Counted from the first letter of the stretch, positions 26,131 through 35,035 are shown. The stretch: 64,000 nt of DNA from Paenibacillus_G sp049942825 (GCF_049942825.1 NZ_CP187970.1:5084001-5148000), one strand, 5' to 3'. A program made the numbers and translations. Notes: generated by a model not told the origin, from the sequence alone.

Positions 26131-26308
26131 AAGCCCGGGGCTCACCCCGGTTCGCACCGGAAACTGGAAGACTTGAGTGCAGGAAAGGAAAGCGGAATTC
26201 CACGTGTAACGGTAGAATGCGTAGAGAGGTGGAGGAACACCATTGGCGAAGGCGGCTTTCTGGTCTATAACTGACGCTGAGGCGCGAAAGCGTGGGAGCA
26301 AACAGGGT
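26131..26308 (+). pseudogene. Decayed 16S rRNA fragment
   Basis: About 178 bases match the 16S rRNA region around E. coli positions 600-790 on the plus strand. Recognisable blocks are AAGCCCGGGGCTCA, GGAATTCCACGTGTA, GGAGGAACACCA, GGCGAAGGCGGC, AACTGACGCTGAGGCGCGAA and AGCAAACAGG. Against the consensus I remember there are several substitutions and single-base deletions, including in the normally invariant GTGTAGCGGTGAAATGCG segment. Homology stops abruptly on the right, before the expected ATTAGATACCC. It cannot be a functional rRNA gene. No tRNA or 23S sequence is adjacent. Confidence 0.85.
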
Positions 26309-26554
26309 TACCTGTCCCGCCAGGATTCCTACCTCGCGCGGTCCATACAGGGACAGAGGTGCGGGGAATACGCCTGCCCTGCAGAAACGGCTTTGTGCCC
26401 ATTCGATGATGGGATGGCCAAGAGAGAGGACCCTACTGGAGGGTCCACGCTGCACGGTATTAGGGGCAAAAGGACTGCTAGGTTCACGAACGGCAATCCG
26501 CAATCCCCCCTGTGAAAAGGCTCACCCGTCACCGTCACGGCTGCCGGCACGAGC

Positions 26555-27415
26555 TTACGCGGCTTTGGCGGGTGCCGCCTGCGGGGTCTTCCGCCTCGAG
26601 AGCAGAATGCAGGAGGCTACGATAAGAATACCCCCGACAACCGTCAGCCCGTCCGGTATCTCGGCCCAGAACAGGAATCCCCACAGGGCGTTGAACACGA
26701 TCCCGATGTACCTCGTGACCTCGACCACCACCGCATTTTCGTGGGTGAACGCCTTGGTCAGGAACACCTGCCCGAGCAGCGACACGACGCCGATCGCCCC
26801 CAGATAGAGCCATTCGACTCCGCTCGGCACCACGAAGTCGTTCCACATCAGGGGAACGGACACCACCGTCGCCGTGGCAAGAAAATAAAAGACGATCTCA
26901 TACGAATGATGCCTTTGGCTCAGGTAGCGGATCGACGTCGCCGCTCCGGCCGCCAAGACCGCACTGAGCATGCCGACCAGCGCATACACCGAGTATGAGC
27001 CGAATTGTCCCGGCTTCACCAGTAGCACCGCGCCGAGCAGGGCAAGCGGGAGAAGCAGCAGCACCTGGCGCGGCAGCTTCTCCTTCAGGAAGGTGACCGA
27101 CAGCAGCAGCACGAAGAACGGAGACAAGTGCGCCAGAATGCTGGCATCGGTCAGCGGGATTTTGGAGATGGTGTAAAAGTAAGCGAGGAGATACAGGGCG
27201 CCGAGCACACCCCGCAGAGTGAGCATGGGAATTCCCTTCGTGGAGAAGGCAACCCCCGCCCCTCTCATCATGATCCAGATCATCGCCGTGCCGATGATGC
27301 TGCGAAAAAAAGCGACCTCGGCCGGCGGCACGGTCAGCGTAGCCGCCTTCACGAGCGCATTCATTACACTGAAAATCAGGGAAGAACCTACGGCCAACAG
27401 CACACCATTCTTCAT
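26555..27415 (-). CDS. EamA/DMT-family transporter, probable metallophore exporter (CntI-like)
   Basis: A membrane protein of about 286 residues with ten hydrophobic segments and two EamA repeats, in the drug/metabolite transporter superfamily. The ATG at 27415 overlaps the TGA of the CntM-like gene (ATGA), indicating coupling; an in-frame ATG at 27439 is an alternative start. In Pseudomonas aeruginosa the exporter of pseudopaline, CntI, is an EamA protein encoded directly after cntL-cntM, the same order as here. I infer export of the opine metallophore. Confidence 0.8.
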   Translation of the reverse strand: MKNGVLLAVGSSLIFSVMNALVKAATLTVPPAEVAFFRSIIGTAMIWIMMRGAGVAFSTKGIPMLTLRGVLGALYLLAYFYTISKIPLTDASILAHLSPFFVLLLSVTFLKEKLPRQVLLLLPLALLGAVLLVKPGQFGSYSVYALVGMLSAVLAAGAATSIRYLSQRHHSYEIVFYFLATATVVSVPLMWNDFVVPSGVEWLYLGAIGVVSLLGQVFLTKAFTHENAVVVEVTRYIGIVFNALWGFLFWAEIPDGLTVVGGILIVASCILLSRRKTPQAAPAKAA

Positions 27416-28749
27416 CGGCTTCGCTGCCACTCCTTCCATATCCTATCGGCGTCCGCATCCTCGAGGGGAGCAGGACTGTAAGCGGCTCCCGCCGGTCGGC
27501 CGGTCCGCTCGGCGAAAGCCGTCAGACTGCGCTCGTAGCCGGCAATCAGCGATTCGGCCGTGGGAATCCCCACTCCGGCCTTGCGGGCCAGGGCGCGGAG
27601 GCCGGTCAGCCTGCGGTAATCCTCATGGGGAATGCGCGGGACCGACCAGGTGCCGTCCGCGGCAAGCTCCACCCTCCGGTAAGGCACAGCCGAGAAGTCG
27701 AAATAGCGGCCGTGCTCGTCAGGCTCCGAGAACGGATCGATGAGGATCGACGCATAGCGGACGTAGAGCAGGTACTCCTGCTTCACGGGCTCGTGGACCA
27801 GGAAGCCCTCAATGTCCGCACGGGACAACGTCTGCTCATGAACGGGATAATTGTCGTCGTTCAGGAACTGCAGCAGGTTCAGCGGGGCCGCCCCGAGGGC
27901 CTCCACCAGCGATGAGATTTCTTTCCACAAGAGAACCATCGTCCGGATTGTGTGGGGTGTGATCGGCCCCTCCGGGTAGAGCTTATACATGCTTTTCTTC
28001 GTATCGCGCTCGCTGAGGATGGCATCCAGGGAAAAATCGCTGAGAAGCAGCGGCGGATGCACATAAGTCGTGATGTTCCGGCTCTCGGCTTCGACCGGGC
28101 CGGCAGCGGTCCGGCAGCCGATGCCCATCGACTCCATGAAGGCGGCAAATGCGGCGGCCGCCCCGGCTGCTGCTCCGCTTGAGGCGAGATAGACCCGTTT
28201 CTTGCATGCCTTCGTATAGGCATGGATCACGCTGTCCCTGCCCGGCTCCCACTTCGTTGCGGCGTAATAATTCGAGAGAGAGACCACTTCGACACGGTCT
28301 CCCGCACTCCCGAGAAGACTCCTCACGAGCAGGTTGGAGCCGATCGCCGGGGACAGCAGGATGATCGTCCGAAGCTCTCTGCGGGAGTCCGCCCGCAGGG
28401 CCTCCAGGATCTCCCGGTAGCTGTCGCTTGGGGTGCAGAGCACCAGCGTCTGCCAGCCCTCCTCCACTTCCGCGAAGGAGACATGGAAGCGGCTCAGCTT
28501 CGCTTCCCCCGACAAGTGCCGGCAGCGCTCGGCCTGCACGATAGAGTAAAGCGTCTGCCCGCTACGCTGCAGCTCCTCCTTCAGGCGGACGCTGTGCGCG
28601 CCCGGCCGGTTCGCGAGCCCGAGCTCCGTGCACCAGCCCCGGGAAAGCTGTACGGCTGTGTGCACGGCGGCCGGTCCCGCACCCACGAGAAGCGTCCGGC
28701 CAAAGGGCTGGCCGCCCGGTGCCCGCAGCGGGGCTTCATGCCTGCTCAT
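27412..28749 (-). CDS. cntM: Opine metallophore dehydrogenase, CntM-like
   Basis: A 445-residue staphylopine/pseudopaline dehydrogenase homologue. These enzymes condense the CntL product with an alpha-keto acid and reduce the imine with NAD(P)H. The N-terminal Rossmann motif is TLLVGAGPAAVHTAVQL, and the family core includes HPPLLLSDFSLDAI, KLYPEGPITPHTIR and ILIDPFSEPDEHGRYFDFSA. The residue equivalent to S. aureus position 33 is Arg (Arg48, in ANRPG), expected to favour NADPH. The residue equivalent to position 150 is Ala (Ala164, in SNYYAATK) instead of Asp, expected to allow alpha-ketoglutarate. Its start overlaps the stop of the CntL-like gene. Confidence 0.9.
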   Translation of the reverse strand: MSRHEAPLRAPGGQPFGRTLLVGAGPAAVHTAVQLSRGWCTELGLANRPGAHSVRLKEELQRSGQTLYSIVQAERCRHLSGEAKLSRFHVSFAEVEEGWQTLVLCTPSDSYREILEALRADSRRELRTIILLSPAIGSNLLVRSLLGSAGDRVEVVSLSNYYAATKWEPGRDSVIHAYTKACKKRVYLASSGAAAGAAAAFAAFMESMGIGCRTAAGPVEAESRNITTYVHPPLLLSDFSLDAILSERDTKKSMYKLYPEGPITPHTIRTMVLLWKEISSLVEALGAAPLNLLQFLNDDNYPVHEQTLSRADIEGFLVHEPVKQEYLLYVRYASILIDPFSEPDEHGRYFDFSAVPYRRVELAADGTWSVPRIPHEDYRRLTGLRALARKAGVGIPTAESLIAGYERSLTAFAERTGRPAGAAYSPAPLEDADADRIWKEWQRSR

Positions 28750-29567
28750 CGGATGAGCACACTCCTTTCCTGCACGGTCCGGGGCAGCCGCTCCAGCACG
28801 ACCGTGTCGTAGATCGGGCTTCCCCCGCCGGCCGAGGTGCGCTGCAGCTCGGCCGGCACCTCCCCGGTGAAGGGATAGTTGAAGACGGATTTGAGCCCGT
28901 TGCCGTAGCGCACGACAATCCGCGTGCCCTCCGCCACGGCCTCCTGGAGCTCGCGCAGCACCTCCGCCTTGTTCTCCACCAGGGACGCGACGATGACATG
29001 GCTGGCCTCGCCCGCGAATGGAAGGCGGCCGATCCGCTCACCGGAGAACGAGATCTTCGACGCCATGCCTGAGGCATCCGCCAGCTGCTCGGCCAGCGAG
29101 ACCGCCTCCGGGTCGATGTCGATCCCGACGACCTCGGCATCCAGCTCCCGGGCTATGGTCATCGCCGAGAGCGGGAACGCTCCAGCACCAACGAAGAGCA
29201 CGCGGGCGCCGTGGCCGATGCGCAGATGCCCCATCTCCGTATGGACCGACTGGGACAGCGCGGCCATATAGCCGCCCAGGTCCAACTCTCCGCTGCAGGC
29301 GCGCACCGACTGGTACTTCTCCATCTCGCACAGGGCTCTCACCGAAGTGTCACGCAGCCCGTCGGCCCGCTCCCGGATCTCGGGCAGGCTCCCCCACTCG
29401 TTCCACTGCGCTTCGCTGCGCGTGGAGGTCATGAACGCGCACAGCCCCTCCAGCTTCTCCTTGAGCAGCCCGTAGCAGGTGCTGCACTCCCTCGCATACC
29501 GTGTCAGCTCCGCGATCTCAAGCTGCAGCACCTTCATGGATAAAAGAAGTTCATACTTGTCGATCAT
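28746..29567 (-). CDS. cntL: Nicotianamine-synthase-like aminobutyrate transferase, CntL-like
   Basis: A 273-residue SAM-dependent enzyme. CntL proteins transfer the aminobutyrate group of S-adenosylmethionine to histidine, the first committed step of opine metallophore synthesis. The SAM-binding fold is visible in ARVLFVGAGAFPLSAMTIAR and VVGIDIDPEAVSLAEQLAD. Length matches S. aureus CntL. The start follows AGGAGG, and its stop overlaps the CntM start (ATGA). A Zur-box core lies 18 bases upstream of the start codon. No histidine racemase gene is adjacent, so L-histidine is the default predicted substrate. Confidence 0.9.
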   Translation of the reverse strand: MIDKYELLLSMKVLQLEIAELTRYARECSTCYGLLKEKLEGLCAFMTSTRSEAQWNEWGSLPEIRERADGLRDTSVRALCEMEKYQSVRACSGELDLGGYMAALSQSVHTEMGHLRIGHGARVLFVGAGAFPLSAMTIARELDAEVVGIDIDPEAVSLAEQLADASGMASKISFSGERIGRLPFAGEASHVIVASLVENKAEVLRELQEAVAEGTRIVVRYGNGLKSVFNYPFTGEVPAELQRTSAGGGSPIYDTVVLERLPRTVQERSVLIR

Positions 29568-29582
29568 AACCGGCCTCCTTAT

Positions 29583-29598
29583 ATGTAATAATTACGAT
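29583..29598 (-). promoter_or_regulatory. Zur box upstream of the cntL-like gene
   Basis: The minus-strand sequence ATCGTAATTATTACAT contains the perfect inverted repeat GTAAT-T-ATTAC. It matches most positions of the Bacillus Zur consensus AAATCGTAATNATTACGATT. It lies between the cntL start and a weak -10-like TAATAT, a position suited to repression when zinc is plentiful. Confidence 0.8.
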
Positions 29599-29740
29599 AT
29601 TAAGTCAGATCTCGTTGTCTTGTTTCACTCTCCTGTTTGGCTTACAGCCCGCCGTACGCGGGCCTACCCACTCCTTCGTATCCCTCTCTCGCGTCAGGCC
29701 GCAGTGCAGCGCAGCAGCCGCCCCGGCGCGGGCTTCCGGC

Positions 29741-30520
29741 TCAATGCGCGGCAGCCGCCAGCAGCCGGGTGTACGGATGACGGTCGGGATGAAGAATGTC
29801 CTCGCCCCGGAACGTATCGACACCGCACCCGTCCTTCATAACCAGAATGCGGTCGCTGACCGAATACACAGCAGCCAGATCATGAGAGATGAACAGCATC
29901 GACATGCGGAGCTCGCGCTGCAGGGACTTCAGCAGCTTGAGAATATGCGCCTGCACGGTAACGTCCAGGCTGGACGTCGGTTCATCGCAGACGAGCAGCT
30001 TCGGGCTCAGCGCGATCCCCCGGGCGATGGCGACACGCTGGCGCTGCCCGCCGCTGAGCTCATGCGGGTACCGCTCCAGCAGTCCGGGGGCAAGCCCTAC
30101 CATCTCGAGTAGACGGGCAGCCGAAGCCCTCCGGTCCTGCCGGATGTCCTGCAGGAAGGGGGGAACCACCTCCGGGAAGTTGTCGAGCGGCTCCACGACC
30201 GAGCGCCAGACGGGCAGCCGGTCATTCAGCGAAGCGGACGGATCCTGGAACACGGCCTGGATGTGTCTGCGCGAGCGGCGCAGGACCTCGCCCTTAAGCT
30301 CCTGCAGGGAGACGCCTTCCAGCCGGAGGCTGCCGCGGTCCGGCCGTTCGAGGGCGAGCAGCAGGCGGGACACCGTGCTCTTGCCGCTGCCGCTCTCCCC
30401 GACGACGCCGAGGCACTCCCCGGCCCCGATCTCGAAGCTCACGTCCCGCACCGCCTCCACTACGCCGCCGGGCCGCCGGTAAGATTTGCACAGGCCCCGG
30501 GCCTCGATCAGCGCCCCCAT
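29741..30520 (-). CDS. Nickel/peptide-type ABC importer ATPase (CntF-like)
   Basis: A 259-residue ATPase of the oligopeptide/nickel (Opp/Nik F-type) class. Walker A is GESGSGKST, the signature is LSGGQRQRVAIARGI, Walker B is LLVCDEPTSSLD, and the switch is ISHDLAA. It overlaps the preceding ATPase gene by 13 bases and is the last gene of the importer operon. A GCCCGC/GCGGGC hairpin without a T-run (29647-29663) separates it from cntL. It should power uptake of the metal-metallophore complex. Confidence 0.88.
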   Translation of the reverse strand: MGALIEARGLCKSYRRPGGVVEAVRDVSFEIGAGECLGVVGESGSGKSTVSRLLLALERPDRGSLRLEGVSLQELKGEVLRRSRRHIQAVFQDPSASLNDRLPVWRSVVEPLDNFPEVVPPFLQDIRQDRRASAARLLEMVGLAPGLLERYPHELSGGQRQRVAIARGIALSPKLLVCDEPTSSLDVTVQAHILKLLKSLQRELRMSMLFISHDLAAVYSVSDRILVMKDGCGVDTFRGEDILHPDRHPYTRLLAAAAH

Positions 30521-31611
30521 GGTACCGCCTCCTCCCGCGTGATGCGATAGAGCTCCGCCTCTTGGCAGCCGGCCTCCGATTCGATGCCGTGCGCATGCCC
30601 GTGCCCCGGAAGCCGCGGGCAGGCATCCAGCAGCTGACGGGTGTACGGATGCTGCGCCCGGTCCCGGACCGCCTCCGCCCGGCCGCTTTCCACGATCCGG
30701 CCTTCCCGCATAACGGCGATCCGGTCGGCGCGCTTCAGCACCTGCCGCAGATCGTGCGAGATGAGCAGCACCGCACAGCCGGCTGCCCGCCGCAGCTGTT
30801 CGAGCAGGTCCAGCACCCTCTCGCCGGACAGCACGTCGAGCGCGGTCGTCGGCTCGTCTGCGATGAGCAGACGGGGCTGCAGCAGCAGGGCCGAAACCAT
30901 CGCCGCCCGCTGCAGCTGCCCGCCGCTCAGCTCGAAGGAATAGCTCGAGAACGCCCGCTCCGGAGGCAGGCCGAGCTCTTCGAAGCCTTCGAGTACGGCG
31001 GCCTTGGCCTGACGGCCCGTGAGGCGCCGGTGGGTGCGGACCGTCTCGACCAGCTGGTCCCCCACCCGCCAGAAGGGAGAGAAGCTTCCGCGGTAATCCT
31101 GGAACACACAGCCGATCTCCCGGCCGCAGAGGCTCCGGCGCTTCTTCGCGGACCAGGGGAGGATATTCTCTCCCCCGTAGATCATCTGACCTCCGGTGAT
31201 GCCGATCCCCTGCGGCAGCAGGCCCAGAATCGCGCCCGCAGTCATGCTTTTGCCGCTGCCGCTCTCCCCGACGAGCGCCAGCGTCTCGCCCGGGTGGAGA
31301 GCGAGCGACACGTCCTGCAGAATCGGCACCCGCTTCCCCCTTCCGGCCGCAGCGTCCAGGGAGAGTCCCTGCAGCTCCATCACCGGATGTACCTGCCCAA
31401 GGCGGACCGCGGCGAAGGAGCCCTCCCTTCCTCCCGCCGGAGCCGCGGCTTCCTTCGGCCGCTCATCCTGCAGCAACCCCACAGGTCTCTCCACACCTTG
31501 CGTCTGCGCCTTCGGATCGCAGCTTCTTTTTTCCGGCTCGTCGCTGCGCCCAGTCTCCGTTACATTCTGTACACTCTCGGGGTGTACCCGTTCGAGCAAT
31601 CCTTCCGTCAT
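30508..31611 (-). CDS. Nickel/peptide-type ABC importer ATPase (CntD-like), extended N-terminus
   Basis: A 367-residue ATPase. Walker A is GESGSGKSM, the signature is LSGGQLQRAAMVSALL, Walker B is LLIADEPTTALD, and the switch is ISHDLRQ. About 90 residues rich in Glu, Pro and Gly precede the ATPase core, which starts near MELQGLSLD. The ATG chosen follows GGGAGG, and no ribosome binding site precedes the internal Met, so the extension appears to be translated. It partners the F-type ATPase and both permeases. Confidence 0.85.
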   Translation of the reverse strand: MTEGLLERVHPESVQNVTETGRSDEPEKRSCDPKAQTQGVERPVGLLQDERPKEAAAPAGGREGSFAAVRLGQVHPVMELQGLSLDAAAGRGKRVPILQDVSLALHPGETLALVGESGSGKSMTAGAILGLLPQGIGITGGQMIYGGENILPWSAKKRRSLCGREIGCVFQDYRGSFSPFWRVGDQLVETVRTHRRLTGRQAKAAVLEGFEELGLPPERAFSSYSFELSGGQLQRAAMVSALLLQPRLLIADEPTTALDVLSGERVLDLLEQLRRAAGCAVLLISHDLRQVLKRADRIAVMREGRIVESGRAEAVRDRAQHPYTRQLLDACPRLPGHGHAHGIESEAGCQEAELYRITREEAVPWGR

Positions 31612-31633
31612 GCGGACCTCCCTCTTCCCGGCT

Positions 31634-32512
31634 TCATCCCCGGCCGCGCACATCCAGCAGATCGCGCAGCCCTTCGCCTATCAGGTTGAAGGAGACCACG
31701 ACGAGCAGAACAGCCATACCGGGATAGATCATAAGCTCGGGGTGCGTTTGAAAATAAGACCGGCCCTCGTTCAGCATCGCGCCCCACTCCGGGGACGGCG
31801 GCTGGGCTCCGAGGCCGAGATAAGACATCGATGAAATCACGAGAATCGTTTTGCCCAAATCGAGCGCCGCATAGACCAGCACCGGGGAGACCACCTGGGG
31901 CAGCAGGTGCCGCCGCAGAATCGTCCCGACCCGGCCGCCCGCCACTCTCGCTGCCAATACGTAGTCCTTCTCCCGCTCCGAGAGCACGATCCCCCGGATG
32001 AGACGGGCATACCCGCACCAATTGATCAGCACAATGGAGAGGATCAAGTTGTTCAGGGAAGGGCCGAGGAACCCGGAGACCGCAATGACGAGCAGAAAAT
32101 CCGGCACGACGGACATGCCGTCCACCGTACGCATCAGCAGCGCGTCGATCCGGCCGCCGGCATAGCCCGCCAGCAGGCCCGCCGGGATGCCGATGGCCAG
32201 CACCATCGCCAGCACCAGCACCGGGATGCCGAGGGTCGTCTGTGCGCCGGCCGCCAGCCTCGAGAACAGACAGCGGCCCATGCTGTCCGTGCCGAGCGGA
32301 TACTGCAGGCTCGGGGGCTGAAGCCGGTGCGCCATGTTGACGGCCAGCGGGTCATTGGCAACGAGGATCGGCCCCAGGAGGGCCAATCCCAGCAGCAGCG
32401 TCAGGATGACCAGCCCGGCGGCCGTCATCGGGTCGCGGAGCATCCGCAGGACCAGGGACCTGCGGGAAGCCGCGGCCTCCCTGACGCCCGAGGGAGAATG
32501 AACGAGACTCAT
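31634..32512 (-). CDS. ABC importer permease (CntC-like)
   Basis: A 292-residue permease of the DppC/NikC type. A cytoplasmic N-terminal segment precedes membrane helix 1 (AAGLVILTLLLGLALLGPIL). The family PLGTDSMGRCLFSRL motif and the EAA loop DYVLAARVAGGRVGTILRRH follow. The ATG overlaps the stop of the preceding permease gene (ATGA). The open frame continues far upstream only because of high GC. It forms the membrane channel with the CntB-like permease. Confidence 0.9.
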   Translation of the reverse strand: MSLVHSPSGVREAAASRRSLVLRMLRDPMTAAGLVILTLLLGLALLGPILVANDPLAVNMAHRLQPPSLQYPLGTDSMGRCLFSRLAAGAQTTLGIPVLVLAMVLAIGIPAGLLAGYAGGRIDALLMRTVDGMSVVPDFLLVIAVSGFLGPSLNNLILSIVLINWCGYARLIRGIVLSEREKDYVLAARVAGGRVGTILRRHLLPQVVSPVLVYAALDLGKTILVISSMSYLGLGAQPPSPEWGAMLNEGRSYFQTHPELMIYPGMAVLLVVVSFNLIGEGLRDLLDVRGRG

Positions 32513-33453
32513 TGCACCCTGCCCCCTTTCACACGGATCCGCGGATCCACCCAGCCGTACAGGAGATCCACCGCCAGATTGGCGGTGATGATGAGCAGGC
32601 CGGTCATCATGAGGTATCCCTGTACGAGCGGATAATCCCGCTGGAACACAGCCTCGACCGCCATGCTGCCTAGCCCCGGCCACGCGAACAGCGTCTCGAC
32701 CACCACCGAGCCGCCCAGCAGGCTGCCGAAGGTCATGCCGAATACGGTGAGCACGGGAATCAGAGCGGCCCGCAGGACGTGCTTCACATAAAGGCGGCCT
32801 TCGGACAGGCCACGGGCCCTGGCGCTTCGCACATACTCCTGCGACAGGCTCTCCAGCATGCCCGAGCGGAGCAGTCTGGCATGCACGGCTGCAAGCCCGA
32901 AGCCGAGCGTTACGGAAGGGAGGATGAGCCCCTTCCATTCTCCCCTGCCGGTCATCGGAAGCCACTGCAGCTTCAGCGAGAAGATGAAGATCAGAATCAG
33001 GCCCAGCCAGAAGAGCGGGACGGAAGCCCCGATTAGGGCGAAGAGCCGCCCGAGATGATCGGGCAGGCGCCCGGGGTATCGTGCGGCCAGCATCCCGAGC
33101 GGGACGGCCACCAGCGCCATGAACGCGAGTCCGCCCAGGGTCAGCTCGATGGTGGCCGGCAGGCGGTCCAGCAGCTCCTCGAGGACTGGTTTGCCTTTCA
33201 GGATCGACGTCCCGAGATCCAGCCGGAGCACGTTCCCGAGCCATGCCAAGTACTGCTGGTGGATGGGCCGGTTCAAGCCGAGCTCCTCCCGTAGATGGGC
33301 TTCGTCGGCCATCGTCACCTGCATTTCGTCCACCCGCAGCAGCGACAGTACCGGATCGCCCGGAGCCAGCTTCATCAGAGTGAAGGTGAGCAGCGACAGG
33401 GCGAACAGGACGGTGAGGAGCTGGAGCAGACGGGATCGAATGCGCTGAAGCAT
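32509..33453 (-). CDS. ABC importer permease (CntB-like)
   Basis: A 314-residue permease of the DppB/NikB type. The N-terminal helix is RLLQLLTVLFALSLLTFTLM, followed by the family KLAPGDPV motif, six predicted helices and the EAA loop EYVRSARARGLSEGRLYVKH. It starts one base after the substrate-binding-protein gene stops and overlaps the next permease gene, a tightly packed operon. Confidence 0.9.
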   Translation of the reverse strand: MLQRIRSRLLQLLTVLFALSLLTFTLMKLAPGDPVLSLLRVDEMQVTMADEAHLREELGLNRPIHQQYLAWLGNVLRLDLGTSILKGKPVLEELLDRLPATIELTLGGLAFMALVAVPLGMLAARYPGRLPDHLGRLFALIGASVPLFWLGLILIFIFSLKLQWLPMTGRGEWKGLILPSVTLGFGLAAVHARLLRSGMLESLSQEYVRSARARGLSEGRLYVKHVLRAALIPVLTVFGMTFGSLLGGSVVVETLFAWPGLGSMAVEAVFQRDYPLVQGYLMMTGLLIITANLAVDLLYGWVDPRIRVKGGRVQ

Positions 33454-33454
33454 G

Positions 33455-35035
33455 TTATTTCACATCCATTTTGTTCGTAAGGATATAGTATTCTTCCGCG
33501 CCCGGCTTCCAGTCGGTCACCCGCTTGTTCATGCCCACGATCAAGTTCGGGTAGACGGCGTAAGCATGCGGAACTTCCTCCCTTACCACAGCCACCGCTT
33601 CCTGGGTAATCTCACTGCGCATCTTCGGATCGCTTGTCGCTTGGAGGCGGGCGAGGATCGGATTCAGCTTGTCAATGGAGATGCCGCCGGCATTCAGCGA
33701 GCCCCCCGGTACCAGGGACGAGGACAGGAAGTACCCTCCGTCTCCCCGCGGAGCGGACAGATTGCTGTACGTGGCCAGATCCCAATTCTTGTTCTGCCGC
33801 AGGTAGGTGTCGCTGTTCTCGACCGTCTGAATGTTGATGGTGATGCCCGCCTTGGCGGCATCGGACTGCAGCAGCTGCGCGATCAGAGGCAGCTCCGGCC
33901 GTCCCTTATAGGTGACGAGATCGAGAGTCAGGGGCCTGCCGTCCTTCTCCAGCTTGCCGCCGGCTCCCGGCACATAGCCCGCCTCCGCCAGCAGCTTCTT
34001 CGCCTGCTCCGGGTCGAAAGCTGTCACAGGGTCCTTGCTCCCGAAGGGAAGGCGGGTATTGAACGGGCCGTTCGCCGCCGTGGCGTGTCCGAGCATGATG
34101 TCGCTCACAATGCTCTCCCGGTTCAGCAGGAGGTCCAGCGCCCTGCGCACCCTGACATCCTTCACCGCGTCCCGCGCTGGATTGAAGAGCAGGAAGTGAA
34201 CGCGCAGGCTGGCGGTCGATTCCACCTTCAGCTCTGCGTCGCTCGTGATCGCGGAGACGGTTTCGGCCGGCAGCTGCGTGGCGATGTCGGCTTCCTTCGC
34301 CTGCAGGGCCATCGACCGTACGTTGCCGTCCTCGTTGAACTTCCACTCCACCTCGTCGAGCTTGGCCGCGCCGTCCCAATACTTCTCGTTCTTCCCGAGC
34401 TGTACGCTGACATTCGGCGTGAACGCCTTCACCCGGAACGGTCCGGTGCCGACCGGCGCCTGGTTGAATGCTGCCGTGCCCACCTTCTTCTCGGCCTCCG
34501 TGTTGATGATCCCCGTGTACGGATTGACCAGCTCCGACACCAAGGATGGGTGCGGCTCGCGGGTCACGATGGTCAGCTGCTGTCCCGACGCCTCCATGGA
34601 GGCGATCTTGAGTGTGCCGCCGAGCGGCTTGCTGGCCTGGATCGAACGCTCCAGCGAAGCCTTGACGGCGGCCGCATCGAGCGGTGTGCCGTCCTGGAAC
34701 TGGATGCCGTCGCGGATTGTGAAGCTCCACGTGACAGGATCCTTCGCTTCCCACCCCGACGCCAGCCAAGGCTGGACTTCCAGATTCCCGTTCAGCTTTG
34801 CGAGCGTCTCGACGATCCCCGCCCGGACCCCAATATAGTCGTTCGACGGGTCGAGGCTTCCGCTTTTGAAGTGATACATCAGGGTGACCTTCTTGGAGGC
34901 AGGAACGGTGTCTCCCGTCCCCGCAGTCGTTCCCGCAGCACCCTTGGAGCCGGAGCAGCCCGCAAGCAGGACCGCTGTGGAGAGTACCGCACTGAGGCTT
35001 ATCGTGCCGAGTTTCTTACGCGATTGAAGTAACAA
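33455..35035 (-). CDS. Substrate-binding lipoprotein of the ABC importer (CntA-like)
   Basis: A 526-residue family-5 extracellular solute-binding protein. The signal peptide ends in lipobox LLAGC, so it should be lipid-anchored. The core has the family features GIVETLAKLNGNLEVQPWLA, FTIRDGIQFQDGTPLDA and FNPARDAVKDVRVRRAL. The start is TTG, seven bases after GGAAGGG. It heads the five-gene importer operon. Two Zur-box cores lie upstream (35116-35126 and 35341-35351), so it is probably induced by zinc limitation. From context it should bind the metal-loaded opine metallophore; nickel or oligopeptide binding cannot be excluded from sequence alone. Confidence 0.87.
   Translation of the reverse strand: MLLQSRKKLGTISLSAVLSTAVLLAGCSGSKGAAGTTAGTGDTVPASKKVTLMYHFKSGSLDPSNDYIGVRAGIVETLAKLNGNLEVQPWLASGWEAKDPVTWSFTIRDGIQFQDGTPLDAAAVKASLERSIQASKPLGGTLKIASMEASGQQLTIVTREPHPSLVSELVNPYTGIINTEAEKKVGTAAFNQAPVGTGPFRVKAFTPNVSVQLGKNEKYWDGAAKLDEVEWKFNEDGNVRSMALQAKEADIATQLPAETVSAITSDAELKVESTASLRVHFLLFNPARDAVKDVRVRRALDLLLNRESIVSDIMLGHATAANGPFNTRLPFGSKDPVTAFDPEQAKKLLAEAGYVPGAGGKLEKDGRPLTLDLVTYKGRPELPLIAQLLQSDAAKAGITINIQTVENSDTYLRQNKNWDLATYSNLSAPRGDGGYFLSSSLVPGGSLNAGGISIDKLNPILARLQATSDPKMRSEITQEAVAVVREEVPHAYAVYPNLIVGMNKRVTDWKPGAEEYYILTNKMDVK

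Noticed and set aside
26131..26308. Functional rRNA gene
   Set aside because: Only about a tenth of 16S is present, with deletions at invariant positions and no flanking rrn sequence.
32513..33244. Upstream extension of the CntC-like permease frame
   Set aside because: It overlaps the CntB-like gene in another frame and is not membrane-like. The ATGA-coupled start at 32512 is far better.
28746..35035. Ordinary nickel or oligopeptide uptake operon unrelated to a metallophore
   Set aside because: Importer genes of this family alone would fit, but adjacency to CntL/CntM/EamA genes and shared Zur boxes make the metallophore reading stronger. Substrate binding still needs direct proof.
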